DNA from: Enoplosus armatus
Taxonomy: Eukaryota; Chordata; Actinopteri; Centrarchiformes; Enoplosidae
Reading direction: 5' to 3'
Assembly: GCF_043641665.1 (NCBI RefSeq)
Contig: NC_092194.1
Coordinates: 13,369,298-13,433,297 of the forward strand
Length of the DNA stretch: 64,000 nucleotides
The position numbers and the translations under genes are program-made. How positions within the stretch are numbered: position 1 is the stretch's first letter; every line of letters starts with the position of its first letter. The notes under the pieces are model-generated. The model did not search any database. It was given only the letters and a program-made list of their open reading frames with translations, and had not been told where the DNA came from. Of this stretch, positions 1-12,805 are shown one piece after another.

Positions 1-224
1 ATTGCACTCTCTACGTCCATCATCAAAACACAAAATGCGGGAACATCTTTTGGAAGAGTGGTGCTCATCAAGTAGAGCTTGAGGATTTGTACTCTTACTG
101 AGTCTTACTGAACTGAGTCTTACTGAACATATTAAACTTACCTGGCCACCTGTTTGTGATATTTGAATAGAAAATAGTTAGTCAGAGAAATTAGAGTATA
201 ATTAATATGTAACTGATAAGAATT

Positions 225-325
225 AAACTTCATTCTTGGCTCTGACCAGTTGCCAGGCAACCAGCTGAGACTCCAGGAAGTTACTGTTTCTGACCAAGAA
301 ATAGTCAGACACAGCACTGCCTGTA
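225..325 (-). repeat. Fragment of teleost fold-back repeat (family A)
   Basis: The segment carries the blocks GACTCCAGGAAGTTACTG and CCAAGAAATAGTC. The same blocks recur at 8195-8233, where they sit inside a longer family A copy. Orientation is opposite to the 7838-8112 arm. It is a short decayed fragment without coding capacity. Confidence 0.55.
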
Positions 326-1912
326 ACTTAGCATTTTTACACTTTGCTTTCTGTAACAAACAAGATATAACTTGTTAATTGGTCTTTTTCATTCACTTCA
401 GTAAAGGAAGTTGACTTAAAGAAAATGAGGGAAAACGAGAAAGATGGACTTTGGACTAGTGATACCTGTGTCAACATCTTCAAAAGAAGCATTCATAAAT
501 TCACTTGTTGATGTACAGTGTAGCCGTGGGAGTGTATGTTTGTTCATTGGTTCAAATGGTCTGTCTTGTGATGCTCAGGGCTCGTATCTCCACCTTGACT
601 GTAAGAGGGATAAACACACTCTCACAGCCACACGCTCTCACTCTCACACACTCCTGTCTGACCTGTTCTAATCCTCGGAGCTACAGGGCGGCTCTCAAAA
701 TAAAATTCCTCCGACAGATTATTTTTCTTGTGATCAGAAAATATACATGTTCTCAGAGAGAGGAATGCTCAGACACCATGGCGACCGGGCGATTGCTCAC
801 TTCCCCCTCTTCTGTTTCTCTCGTCCTCGGCTGTTTTGTCTTCTGTGCTCTGTTTCTGCTTAACTTTATTTTTTTGTTACTTTACTTATGTGCTTTGTAG
901 ACAGTTGTACAATAGCTTGGTAAATCTAATGAACTTTGTCACAACGTTTTTTCATGTATATGACCTTTTATCTGACTTTTCTAAGTCCCTTTAGTGTCTG
1001 TCTGTCCTTTGTTTTCACCCACCCTCATTTAATTCTGGTAAGATGTTTTTCTCCTTTCCCACAGCCACCCCTCCCTCCGTTCATCCGTCCGTCCATCCAT
1101 GTATTAGCAAGTCTGGTTTTAGGAGCTTTCATCATTGTGGTGCTGATGCATGCAGACCCCGACTGCTAGGCTATTTTCAGCCTCTCTTTCCCCTCCTCTG
1201 TACCCTTTTTTCCCCCCTCTCCTCAGCTTTGGTTTTATTTTGGAGGAGATCTCTGCACTGCTGCCTTTTTGTAAAGGGCAGCTGAGGGCTGGGTTGGCTG
1301 GTTTTCCCCTCCATGCCAACTTTGCTTTTGGAGCTCCTTCTCGTGCTAGCTGTCCCGACCAGGGGAAGTGAAGCAGCACAATGCGAGCCACGGCGAGGCC
1401 ATAAAAATAGATTGGCTAAAGTGCAGCTTTTAAGAGACAAACTCTTTTTAGTAGTAGTAGTAGAAGAAGAAGTTTGGCCGAGTAGAGCTGCACCAAACAT
1501 TTTTTTTCTACTTTTGTTTGGCAACTAATGGTATAGAGACCAACAGGAAACAAGGGGAGACAGAAGGAGTATGACATGCAACAAAGACTACCAGGCTTCC
1601 AGGATACCCCACTAATGATTATTTTAAGTGATTTGATTTGTTAAATTGTCTTTTTGATTTCAATTTTTTAATTGAATAAATGGGGAACACATTCCCAGAG
1701 TCCCTGTTTTGTCCAAAGCCCAAAAGCATTACATTTATTACCGAAAAAAGCAGAACATGTCATGTCAAATTTGAGAAACTGTAAACCTCAACATTTTGGC
1801 ATTTTTGCTCGACTTATCAATCAACTGACTTATTGTTTCAGTACTTTAAAAATAGTCTTGAGTCACTGGAACATTTCTGTGTTAACCTTAACACATTGGA
1901 TCACTCGCAGTG

Positions 1913-1915
<3 letters not shown>

Positions 1916-1959
<44 letters not shown>
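1916..1959. repeat. (AC)22 microsatellite
   Basis: Perfect dinucleotide run of 44 bases. Confidence 0.98.
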
Positions 1960-1961
<2 letters not shown>

Positions 1962-2494
1962 TACTTTTCATTAGCTTAGAGTGAAGCAGAGAAACACACA
2001 CAGCGACTCAGACTATGTGCGAGTCATCGGCTCCCCTCCGGTGGTCCCTTCATCACTTCTTTTCTTCTCTCTGTGCGTCACTTTATGGCTAAATGTCAGC
2101 TAACATTTGGATGACTGTTTAACAAAAGGCACCATTTCACCAAAACGTAGTAAATTCTTAACCTATTTATATTTATACTTTCTTTTCTGTTGTGATTTGT
2201 TTTATTGATCAGTTTGCACTCATCATCAAATAACACACTTTTACTTGGTATAGCATTGAATGTCTGGCTCAACCACAGTTAGGTTCAGTGTTTGTGTCTG
2301 TGCATGTGGACACATTCAGACACAGGAGCCTCACAGGAATCCCATAACACTCCCAGGTCCCTGAGTGGCTCATTTGTGCACTGTGGAACATTGTGAAATA
2401 CCAGGCATATTTTATGATCCAACCTTCAGCCGGCTCCCTCTCTTTCTCCCAATGTCTGGGTTTATTTGTGAAGCTAAGCTGGTCTGGCCATCTG

Positions 2495-2511
2495 CCCCCC
2501 CCCCCCCCCCC
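2495..2511. repeat. poly(C) tract, 17 C
   Basis: Uninterrupted run of 17 cytosines. It is unusual in length for a homopolymer C run and could adopt i-motif/G-quadruplex-like structure on the two strands (inference). Confidence 0.95.
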
Positions 2512-2992
2512 TTCCCTCTCTTTCACTCTTCAGCAGAATATTTAAACATTGCATTTTAGATGATGCCTTTTTTTCACAGTAACTTAGAGTGAGTGGGTGC
2601 AGCATGCTGCTCAGGCGAATTTGGCCAAGGAATCAAACGTGAACTTGAGGCCATGTGATGATTTGCAGAACATCGTTTGTCGCCCTGTGAGAAGTTTGGG
2701 TTTCTATGTGGCTAGACATGTATGTATATGCTTGTATGTGTAAACTCTCTGCTTGTGGCCTTGACAAACAGGCCTACCACATGTGGCTGTGTGTTTTGAC
2801 TGCCTGGGCAAACAAGGGTACAGCAGAGCTCGATGCCCGTGGCAGTGAGTGACTCTCGCCCACCCACCTGGACACACTCGCTGTAGTTTTTACCTCCTTG
2901 TTTTCACCCTCTAGTCATACATTTTTTGCTTCTCTCTGTCTAAACCTCTTCAAATCGTTCTCTCATCTCTACTTGTCTTTAACATTCTCACC

Positions 2993-2994
<2 letters not shown>

Positions 2995-3075
<81 letters not shown>
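2995..3075. repeat. (CT)40 microsatellite
   Basis: Perfect polypyrimidine dinucleotide tract of about 81 bases, followed by a degenerate pyrimidine-rich tail to about 3112. Mirror-repeat polypurine/polypyrimidine DNA of this length can form triplex (H-DNA) in principle. Confidence 0.97.
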
Positions 3076-3079
<4 letters not shown>

Positions 3080-3336
3080 CTCTTTCTCTTCCTCTCTTGC
3101 TCTTTCTCTATCTAGGTGTGGACTGCACAGAAGAATGCAGCTAAATTAGTGCTTTATCTGTCCTGTCAGCCAGCTGCATCTCCACTCCCAGCCATGCCAA
3201 GCATTTGAGACACAATTGACCTTAAAAGGAAACAATAGCGGCCTATCAATTCTGCTCTGCCAGTCAAGGAATGGCTCACTCCTGCATGGGCAGGGTCCAG
3301 CTCGCACACACAACACAAGTGTTTGGAAACTGAGAG

Positions 3337-3430
3337 AGCAACATTGGGCTTTAGGGAATTGTGACAGGTATTTTTCGGTATTTTTCACTACTTTCAGACA
3401 TTTTAAAGACCAAACAATTAATTGTTGAGT
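3337..3430 (+). repeat. Fragment of dispersed repeat (family B, hAT-like MITE)
   Basis: The blocks TTTTTCACTACTTTCAGACATTTTAAAGACC-like and CAAACAATTAATTGTTGAG (written in part) correspond to the 3' end of a common teleost non-autonomous element rich in ATTAATCGATTAAT-type ends. The same element is present nearly full length at about 6250-6640. Only the 3' part is kept here. Confidence 0.5.
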
Positions 3431-3942
3431 TTACATGCTCCTATATTGTTGAGCTGTGTAAGACAACAAAGGTGTTCTGTGACATTGCTAGTTGTCATAT
3501 TACTGTTGTTGTGTAAATGAGAAATAGTCAACACTAATCTGTGTAGTCAGCAATAGTGTGTGAACGCCTCTGCTGTTGTTTGTGCAACAGGGAGGGCTAG
3601 AGCGCTGTAAGTCATTAGATATTAGAACAGGTTCTGCAGGTTCACACTGAAGTTAAAGAGGTGGATCACTTTGTGTCTGACAGCTCATCAGCTTGTAGAG
3701 AAAATTCTTACTCCACCTTGACGCTCAGCTGGAATGCAGATAGCAGCAGTAGGAATGCTGTTCGCAGTCTTCAGTGGCAGCAAATTAAAAATCAGTCTTT
3801 TACTTATTCTTCTCTGGCATATTCCCTCCTCCTTTCTCTTGTTAGCTCCCTCTGTCTGCTACTTTCTCTGCCTCTGCTTCCTGTCCGTCCCCATCTTTCT
3901 CCTCTCTGTGTATCTGCTCACTCTTTCTGCCTCTTCCCTAGT

Positions 3943-3945
<3 letters not shown>

Positions 3946-4028
<83 letters not shown>
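3946..4028. repeat. (TC)41 microsatellite
   Basis: Perfect tract of about 83 bases, ending TCTAG. It lies about 0.9 kb from a second (CT)40 tract on the same strand. Confidence 0.97.
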
Positions 4029-4029
<1 letters not shown>

Positions 4030-4444
4030 GGCATCCTGTTCACTGTGTTTGATTTGGGCATTCCTTTCCTCCCCGAGCAGACAAAACAACCCCAGACCTC
4101 TCTGAACTGCAACCCCCCCACACACACACACTCACACACACTCTCCCTCCTGCTAATCACACACAGGAAATGGGCTCCCATGCAAACGAGGCCCGCCTGG
4201 CCAGTGGAACCCAGGATGGAGTTTCAGGCCTCAAAACGTTCTCCAGTGGAGGAAATTGAACATGATCTCTCTCTTCCCCCTTCTTTCATTCTCCCTCGTT
4301 TCCTCTCTTGTTTTACTCGACACGGTTCCTCTGCCCTTTTTTTTGTTTTTGACACTCTTTTTTCCATGCTGCATTTGAATGCATCCATTTTGCTGCGAAA
4401 CATTGCCATTCAGACCAACTAATGGACACATACAGAGCTTCTCC

Positions 4445-4447
<3 letters not shown>

Positions 4448-4480
<33 letters not shown>
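4448..4480. repeat. (GT)16 microsatellite
   Basis: Perfect GT run of 33 bases. Confidence 0.95.
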
Positions 4481-4481
<1 letters not shown>

Positions 4482-5682
4482 CCACTGCATGTGTTTGAAA
4501 AGTGTAAGCCTAAGTGCTCAAAAGCATACACTGATAACTTATCAACAGCAGTCCATTATATGTGTGAGAAGACCGTACTCAAAGATAAACATTACATGAT
4601 AAAATGTTGTATGTAGAATGAAAGGGGATTTTGAAAAGCTCTGTTTAACACTTCAGAGTTTATACTTTCAGGTAAGGAATATTGTGTTGCTTTGTAATGG
4701 TAACGCACTGACTGGACATGTATTGTGGGCCAGGACAAGGAGTGCAAGATCGATATGTCTACAGAAACGTATCTCTTTGACATTGATGCAGACGTGTACT
4801 GACAGATAATCACATCACATATTGAAACAGATTGTACAGGAACAGCAAGCTTCCTCCTTCAGTGCAATGCAGAGTGTACTAATGTGAAAAAGGACATAAC
4901 ACAAGTGACATTTTAGTTAAATGTCACAAGATATCTCTCTTTGAACTTCATATGATGGTTAAAACAATATAATCATTACCAGAAGAGTCATGAAACAAAA
5001 CCCTGGATTTAATTTGGTCCAGAACCAAAAATGCACTTAGCAGCTCTTCACAGAATACCAATTTACTGACTCTTAAAATTATTAAAGGTTGCTGTGTTTT
5101 GTTTTTGGTAAAAAAGGATGCACTGATTGTATTTATTTGGAGTGATAGCTTTTACTAGACATCTGTATAAATACCAAAATACATAAAAACAACCATCAGA
5201 TAATCAAGATATTAAGGCTGGACGATAAGTCAGTATCTATATACATTATCAATATATATTTTCAGTAGACTCATATTGTGATGATCTTATAATGTTATCT
5301 TGTGTTTGGTGTACAGTGGAATAGTCAGTTTGATTATTTAAAATCAAATCTTGATGCATAGATCCTGGAAAGTATGCTCATTATCAATCATAATGATTTC
5401 AGCTACTGTGTATGTGTATGTTCTACCCATGACACATATCTGAATGTAAAGTGGATACAGTGCTGCTGGAAATGACGCTTTGGGAAAAAAGTGTTAATCG
5501 AGGTGACGACTGGTTGTTCAGAGACAGATTCAGACTCTGGAGGAAGTGCCACCTCCCACTGTTTCAGTTTATTCTGCTGAGTAACGTCATGAATCCTCCC
5601 CAACCTGACATACTGTGTGCGTGAGGGGAAGCGAGTGGGAGCTTGGGATGAGAAGGAGGCAGCTGTTTTTAGTTTTGTTTGG

Positions 5683-5684
<2 letters not shown>

Positions 5685-5741
<57 letters not shown>
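5685..5741. repeat. (AC)28 microsatellite
   Basis: Perfect AC run of about 57 bases. Confidence 0.97.
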
Positions 5742-5745
<4 letters not shown>

Positions 5746-6249
5746 CACAGACAAACATGTGGTCTCTGTATTTGGCGTCTTCTGGATTGCAAAGAATGTG
5801 TTAAATCTAATTTGTAAAATCACATACTTGCATTAAAATCACACAGCACACAAAATAAGCTGCATTTACACATTTGGTTTAGCGCCGTGTAGAAGCGTTG
5901 TGTAGTGTGAGAATGTCAGATGATTCCGCAAAACCTGTGTGCCGGTATCATGCCGCTGCCTTCATGAATTTAACATGACAGAGCTGAGTGCAGAGCAGCA
6001 GGGCTGTCTGTTCCTACACATCTTTTCTTTACAGGAAGGAAATAGAGAGGATGACACAGACAGGAGTTGAGAGTGGCAGCAGCAACGAAAAGACTGATTC
6101 TTTCTGTCCATCAGTAGCTACTTACATGATCAAAGTGTCTCTGAGCACACCGCTTGCCTCTGCTTCTCAGTTAGTTTAGCCTAAGTCAAGAGAGAACTCT
6201 CTTTCTGAACAGTTTACAGATGACTGTGAAACTGAAACTTCATTATTTC

Positions 6250-6640
6250 ATGCTTTTAGAGCCGAAACAATTAGTCTATCAACAGAAAATGAATCCGCAA
6301 CAGTTTTGATAATCGATCAAATTCTTTTTTGAGGCAGAAGTGCCCAAAATCCAGTGGTTCCAGTTGCTTAAATATGAGGATTTCAGATGTCTTAGTCTTT
6401 TTGTGGTGGTAAATTGAAGATTCTTTGGGTTTTGGACTGTTGGTTGGACAACACAATCAAATTTAAGACATCAAGTATGGAAGGCCAAAGAGGCCAAAAA
6501 CACATCTGACATGTGAAGTAACGTTGATAACACGTTGTTACCATGACATGTTAGCTGCATTTTCCACTATTTTGTAACATTTTATAGATCAAATGATTCA
6601 TTCATTCAATCCATAATGACAATAATAAATATATTTTTTT
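6250..6640 (+). mobile_element. Near-complete family B element (hAT-like MITE)
   Basis: A repeat with the order GCCGAAACAATTAGTC, TTTTGATAATCGATC, GTGGTTCCAGTTGCTTAAAT, TTGGGTTTTGGACTGTTGG, then TTTTCCACTATTTTGTAACA and TTTTATAGATCAAATGATT. I recognise this block order from a very common short non-autonomous DNA repeat of teleost genomes. It has no transposase and no open frame of note. Assignment to the hAT superfamily is from memory and is uncertain. Confidence 0.65.
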
Positions 6641-7081
6641 ATGCCAGTTTTTACCATTTTTTTTCATTTACTCTGTTACAGTAAAAGTCCTAACGTGCAG
6701 GTGATAAGGCCTTCTTACTTGCTCATTCTGGAGCCTTTAAACGTCTCACACGATCTTCATCAGCAGCAGCAGATGGAGTTTGCTTAGTTGTCATGAAACT
6801 GTAGATGTTCAGACTTTCCAGTATTCTGAGCACCTCTTGGAGCACCTCTGGCATAAAAGATGAGCTCGGTAGTTCATTCTTCATGTATGTTTCTGTGTCC
6901 TGTTGCTGCTTACAGTTCACAGGAATGTTCCCTTCTCCTTCACCCCTCCCTCCTCCTCGTTTCTCCCCCTCCCTCTACTTCCCTCTCTCATCCTTTAAAT
7001 TCAGTCCAGACTTGAGTCTTAAATCTGGATTCTCTGTGCTTAACCAAACATATGGAATGCTACTGTAGTGGAATGCTCCAA

Positions 7082-7084
<3 letters not shown>

Positions 7085-7150
<66 letters not shown>
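7085..7150. repeat. (TG)33 microsatellite
   Basis: Perfect GT run of about 66 bases. Confidence 0.97.
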
Positions 7151-7152
<2 letters not shown>

Positions 7153-7224
7153 TGTGCGTTAACCATGCACATGTTTTGAAGCAGATGAGAGCTTCTAGGA
7201 TGATGATGATTATGATAATGGTGC

Positions 7225-7239
7225 ATGTGTGTTTGTGTT

Positions 7240-7276
<37 letters not shown>
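7225..7276. repeat. (GT)n microsatellite, imperfect then perfect
   Basis: The tract starts as an interrupted GTGTTT pattern and becomes a perfect (GT)15-16. It lies 75 bases from the (TG)33 tract, so the two form a compound array. Confidence 0.95.
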
Positions 7277-7278
<2 letters not shown>

Positions 7279-7837
7279 CAGTGCCTCCCCAGAGAACTGA
7301 ATAGAGCCTTCTGTTGTCGTGGCCAAACACTGGTTGTCTGCTCATGCATGAGTCTATTGCAAAGCCTCCGAATGCGTCCCATATCTGAGCAGTTAGCTCA
7401 TTCTTAGCCCGTTAGCTTGACTGTGAACGATCTCCCCCACAGTGACTGCATTGTCAGCCCGGCCGCAGGCTCGGGGCCTTGCCAACTGCCAAACACAACA
7501 ATGGTGAAAGATGGCATGAGTGTGCGTGTGTCTTGATATTATGATGACCAGTGAGTCCACTTTTACCAACCTTATGCCCTGCTTGTGTGTTTTTTTTACC
7601 ACAGGATGGAGACTTTGGGAAGAGGAGCTTAAAGTGGGACAGACAAAAGGATGCATTTAAAATGTAAGTTATGCCTTCCTGTGTTTTGGGTAATGTTGAT
7701 GTATTTCTTTCCTGTTTGTGCATGTTTGGGTTGGCTACAAAAGTCATGAATAAATAAAAGGCCTTGAAATCCAAATCCAAATCCAGAAATAAGTGAAAGA
7801 TTTCCAAATTTCCATATTACTCTTTACGTATTACTCT

Positions 7838-8112
7838 AAAGCTCTCTCAGAGAGTGAGATAAGAAGACTGATACCACTTTCATGTCCATGTGTTAAGTAC
7901 GGAGGTGGAGCTGGGAGGTGATTAGCGAAGCTTAACATAAAGACTGGAAACAGGGGGAAACAGCTGGCATATTCCAAAGTTAAGAACTACATCTCTAAGG
8001 CTCACACACTGTGTCTTGTTTGTGTAATCTGTACACAAAAAACAGTGTAATGTAAAAATGACAGTTTGTGGTTTTAGAGGGAGTTATGTAGAGTTCCGTA
8101 ACAGTTTATCCA
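7838..8112 (+). repeat. Family A fold-back repeat, sense arm
   Basis: Blocks in order: GAGATAAGAAGACTGATACC, AACATAAAGACTGGAAACAG, GGGGGAAACAGCTGG, TGTAATCTGTACACAAAAAA, GTTTGTGGTTTTAGAGGG. The same block order, with differences, begins at 28577 and partly at 9237. It is directly followed by an inverted arm at 8155-8345. Confidence 0.7.
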
Positions 8113-8154
8113 TCTCCCTAGTACTTCTGTACAGAGCATTTCCAGTTATAGCAC

Positions 8155-8345
8155 TGCTTGTCTGGCAACTTTGATATGATGAGACAAGACTCCGGGAAGT
8201 CACTGTGCCTGGCTGTTCACCAAGAAATAGTAACACAACTTTTTTTCACGTTAGAGATAGCCAGGCCAGCTGTTTCCCTTTGCTTCCAGCAGCAGGGAAA
8301 AAAGCTTAGCATAATGCTAAGCTAAGCTAATTGCCTCTTCACGAG
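8155..8345 (-). repeat. Family A fold-back repeat, inverted arm
   Basis: Reads as the reverse complement of family A: GACTCCGGGAAGTCACTG, CCAAGAAATAGTAACAC, GCCAGCTGTTTCCCTTTGC, GCATAATGCTAAGCTAAGC. With the arm at 7838-8112 it makes a roughly 500 bp inverted structure. Confidence 0.7.
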
Positions 8346-9236
8346 AGTGGTGTAGATCTATTCCTAAACTTTTATTGATGTCCTTTTTCTTATAGTGACG
8401 TTTAATTCTGTGTAAAACGAGAAAGGGGGCAAAATTAAAAAGAAAACCTTTCTTAAACCTAGAGATACCTTAGCTGATAGCTGATCTGTGTGCAAGTGTG
8501 TGTTTGTCTCGTATCAGGTCACCCAGTCAGACAAAATCAAATGTTTCCTCTGGCTCCCTTCACTTCTCCCTCTTCCTTCACTCCTCCACCTCTCTTCTTG
8601 TTCTTCTCCTCCTCCTTTGCCCACCTTTTCCTCCCTTCCTCTCCCCCTCCGCCTCCTCCTCCTCGCCTCTTCCGCCCCTCCTCTGCTCTTTGTGTGTCAG
8701 TTTCCTGTTGGGCACAAACGCCGGCGCCGCACTTCCTTCCCTGTAGCCTGAAGTCACACAGGAGTGGCACACATACATGTATGCTGTACTGTATGTACTG
8801 TGACATAACATATGGGTCAGTGCACTCATATGCATGCAACATTCACATTGCTCTGTGGGACAGCAGCTGGTGTGTGTGTGTGTGTGTGTTATCAGGCCAG
8901 GTTAGTCAGCAGAGACAGTTTATGTGTCACTGTCTTACCATGTCTTACTTGGCTGTCTGCTAACAATATGTTGTCAATATGTGGCCAAGGCGTGTTCTGT
9001 GCGTCCTCACTGAGCTGTATTTACATGCGTTTATTATTCCGGATGCTAATTCATATCCTGTTTGAGCTGAATTCATCATCGGAAACAACGAATACCATGA
9101 AAACCAACAGGAAAAGGAGCTTCTCTTGTCAGTATCCTGCTACTAAAGACACCTCACAGTTGTATTTCGGTTTTCATAATCAGGAGCTTGATTTTTTATA
9201 ACAGGGATGTCCTTGACTGTACATAATGATTCATAC

Positions 9237-9366
9237 TGAAAGGAATAGTTTGACGTTTTGGGAAAAGAGTTAAATGAAAAGATAAATACCACATATGTCT
9301 GGACACTTACTGTGGAGCTTGAGCCAGGAGACAGCTAAGCTTAGTTTAGCTTAGCTTATCTTAAAT
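9237..9366 (+). repeat. Family A fragment, sense
   Basis: Contains AGGAATAGTTTGACGTTTTG, GGAGACAGCTAAGC and repeated TTAGCTTAG, matching the 5' end of the family A element at 28577. Confidence 0.65.
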
Positions 9367-9946
9367 GTCACACTTTTTCTTAAAGTGTAACTATGCAAGA
9401 GCCTCAAGTACTTTTATGGAGATTTTCTTTTGTTGTTTCTCCTGGTGGCGCACTTCTTGCTGTCTGCTCAGCTGTGTTGGCTGTTGCTCTTCATGCAAAC
9501 TGCCTAAATCTTGTTCTTGAAAGTGAGACAACAAACAATGCTCACTTCCTGTGCACTAGAGGTCATTTCAAATGATATTTATTCATATCAGAATCCATGC
9601 TGATTTTTAAATTCAAGTGTTACGTGCTGAAATATTAAAGAGCGTGTGAGCACCTTTTTGTATGCTTCATGTGAAATGTAAAAAGCAGCTCCGCTTATCA
9701 GTTGTTTTTGCCTTACTTTAACATAAGTCTAACTTCTTTGCTGACTTACAGTAACAAGACGATCTGTAATAACTGTATGATTCAGTATGCCGCTATCTCT
9801 CCTCAGATATACAACTTCATAATTTTGCCTCCTGCTCTCCTCGTCTCCTCTTCCCTCCCTCCCTCCTGCAGCCAGTGCTGCATTCCTGCTGCAGTAATCC
9901 ACTCTGGCAGCTACCTGCTCTGCATTCTGTGGAGTCACTCCCTTCA

Positions 9947-9966
9947 TCTCTCTCTCTCTCTCTCTC
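9947..9966. repeat. (TC)10 microsatellite
   Basis: Short CT run inside a pyrimidine-rich stretch. Confidence 0.9.
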
Positions 9967-10171
9967 CGCCTCGTCTGTTTTCTGTCTCTCTATCTTTCTT
10001 TACCTTACCTTGCATTATCACATGCAGTTTGCCCTGCACATTTGCTTCGTCTTAGCTTTTCTTTTATGTTTCTTCCTCATCAGAGAGCCACTGAGGTCTC
10101 CATTCAGCCGCAGCAAGCAGCTAATGCCAAGACTCAGGCTGATGAAGCACAGCCAAGCTCTGCCAACCAAG

Positions 10172-10305
<134 letters not shown>

Positions 10306-12654
10306 TGGGATGGGAAAGCAGTGAATGAGCAGGATGTCAAGCAGCCAGGCAGAAGGTTGAAGGGCTGTATGTTAAGAGCTATTGGATGTGTCTACGAATC
10401 GACAGTGTTTGTAGGCAGTTGTCGTCAGCCATCAGGCCTGGTAATAAGCCCAATCCATCATCACCGGAGAGTTTGATGATCAGCTGTCATCTCCTCCTCT
10501 CCCAGGACATATAAATGCAGTAGGAAGGAATGAGGATGAAGGGCAAAGGAAGGAAACAGAAGGAATGTAGGAATGGGGGGGTTGGGGTGATATTTAAAGG
10601 TAGAGGTCACATGAAATGGGGATGACGGTGACAGAGACCGATGGTAAACAGGAGAGAAATGCAGACGTGAGGAAAGAAAAGAATGAATAGTAATAAGATG
10701 GTGTTGTTCTTGCCCTTTACTGGAGGAAATGGCAAAATACACAACTGATGACCTCCCAGTTCAATTTCACACTTCAATTGTGAGGGAAAAGGTGTCAAGA
10801 TACAAATACACCACCATCATTACATTATCATTGACCGCATTTACTACAGGCTTTTGCTTGATTTAGGTCCTTTTACACATTTTTAACCCAGTCCATCTGG
10901 AATGAGTATGTAAAGAACACATGTGAGGTAGCGTTCACAGCCATAAATCTCACCTCAGCCCTCTGATGCCTTTTAATGCATTTGTGCGCTTGGTGGCACC
11001 TGGTGTTTAGGTACATTTCTCACATTTTCAGTGTGTCTGCAGACGTCCTGCCAATGGTACTCTGCCGATGCTGCAGACACAGCGTACGGCTCTGTTATCT
11101 TCTGACTGTAAATGAAGAATTTTACGTTTTGTATATGTTTGTTTCACAGAGTGTGAACGTTGTCTAACGTCAGGTTTTACTTTTTAAAGTTCAGTTAGAA
11201 AGCGCTCAGTGCTCAATCCTCAAAATGTCCAACACATTTTGGCCTAACTTTCGCAGATTTCATTGAATTTTTTTAGGTTTTCGAGATATCCTGCTAACTC
11301 TCAAACAAAGAGAAACACATAGTATAGGGTGGAGGTAATGAAAGAGAATAATGCAAAATGATTTGTCTGTCATTTGACTGTTCTTATCAATCTTCATCTC
11401 TCTCTTAACTCTTGTCTGTCTTGCCTCATTCCTTGTCTGCTTGACTCATACTTATTCACAGACTGTTAGTTACCCTGTGTTAACTCTAACAAGTGTCATC
11501 ATGTTGTGATGTTTTCATGTTCTCTTATCAGTGTGAAACGGTGACACACACACATTCCTTCCCGAGCAGTTCATCATCACACAACTGCACATATCTGTGT
11601 ACACTCGTTCAGTCATATAAAGTCTTTGCTGACATGTGCTGATACCTGAGAGTACCTGAACAGCTGTTAAGCATAGCTTTAAATAGGTAGCTTGTGTTGG
11701 TCCTGATAGAAAATACTGTGTTAATGGGAGGTCAAGGAGTTTCTCTTCAGTTGAATTATATCAAAATCCAAGATGCTCACCACAAGGTTTGTAACTCTTC
11801 TGGAGCTTTTAATCATAGCTTACAGCCAACCATATTTTAATTATCCATGTGTTTTTTATCTGTACACAACAGCCACATTATTTAGCAACAAAACTCCATT
11901 CTCATTTCCCACTAGTCTAGCCAGACTGATTCAGTTCAGCTCAGTTTGGCTCAGCTGCAGTACAACAACACAATCTGCTCCCCTAATCAGGGCCTCACTC
12001 CTGTTTGCCCCAGTGTCTTGTGTGGAGTGTTCTGCATGTTTACAGTGTCAGTGACCTCCGACCCCAAACAAAGAGGGCAGCAGGCTGAGGACATGCTGCA
12101 GTAGAGTTGGGAAATATTTCATGGAAACATGACGGCAAGTCACACGGGACATGTGTTTACATCAATAACACGATTATTGCCAAAGCACTTATGCAAGTGA
12201 GCCCTGCACATATTCAGTATTGCATGCCTTTAAATACAAATAGTTTAGGTATTGTGTATAAATAACAGTAGCAGTTAATAAGGTTTTAGTAATGGTCTGA
12301 TAATGGACACGCGAGTTTGGGCTAATTTGTTTGAACGTAATGGTGGCTGATGTTGTGTTTTAAATTTACAGTATACTGTAAACATTGTCATGTTTGCAGT
12401 GATCACTTATTTGGAAATAATGAATATTTGCAGACGCTTTGCCTACTGCAAAAATGTACGCATTGAAATGTGTCACACACGTAAGTCTGAGTGTAACTGT
12501 CCATGGAAACACTATTACACCTGAAATTCATTCTCCGTAGAACGTGAGTTTGACGAGAGTAGGAGGAGGAGATTGATGACAACACTGTCGACAGACGTAA
12601 AGCTTGTCAAGGGTCAAAGCGTTTGGAGCAAAACTGTTGGGGTTTTTTTGCACA

Positions 12655-12805
12655 TTTTTTCTCAAATCATTAGTCAATTCATCCTAAAGTTCATTGACAG
12701 GAAAACAATCAACTATTATTACACTATATTATACAACTATTTTGATAAACTTAATAAATAATAAATACATTTATTGTAAAATCATTTTTCAAGCAGAAAT
12801 TTGAG
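12655..12805 (-). repeat. Degenerate family B fragment
   Basis: Contains TTTTTTCTCAAATCATTAGT, TTCATTGACAGGAAAACAATC, ACTATTTTGATAAACTTAAT and TTTTTCAAGCAGAAAT, which echo the family B copy at 6250. The order and AT-richness make this a weak call. Confidence 0.35.

Noticed and set aside
3946..4032. (TC)41 followed by TCTAG looks like a perfect splice acceptor with a huge pyrimidine tract
   Set aside because: The following sequence gives no conserved coding frame or plausible exon; it is the natural end of a microsatellite.
3661..4422. 253-codon open frame across the (TC)n tract
   Set aside because: A third of it is a Leu/Ser translation of the microsatellite, the rest has no recognisable domain, and a dinucleotide repeat keeps all frames open.
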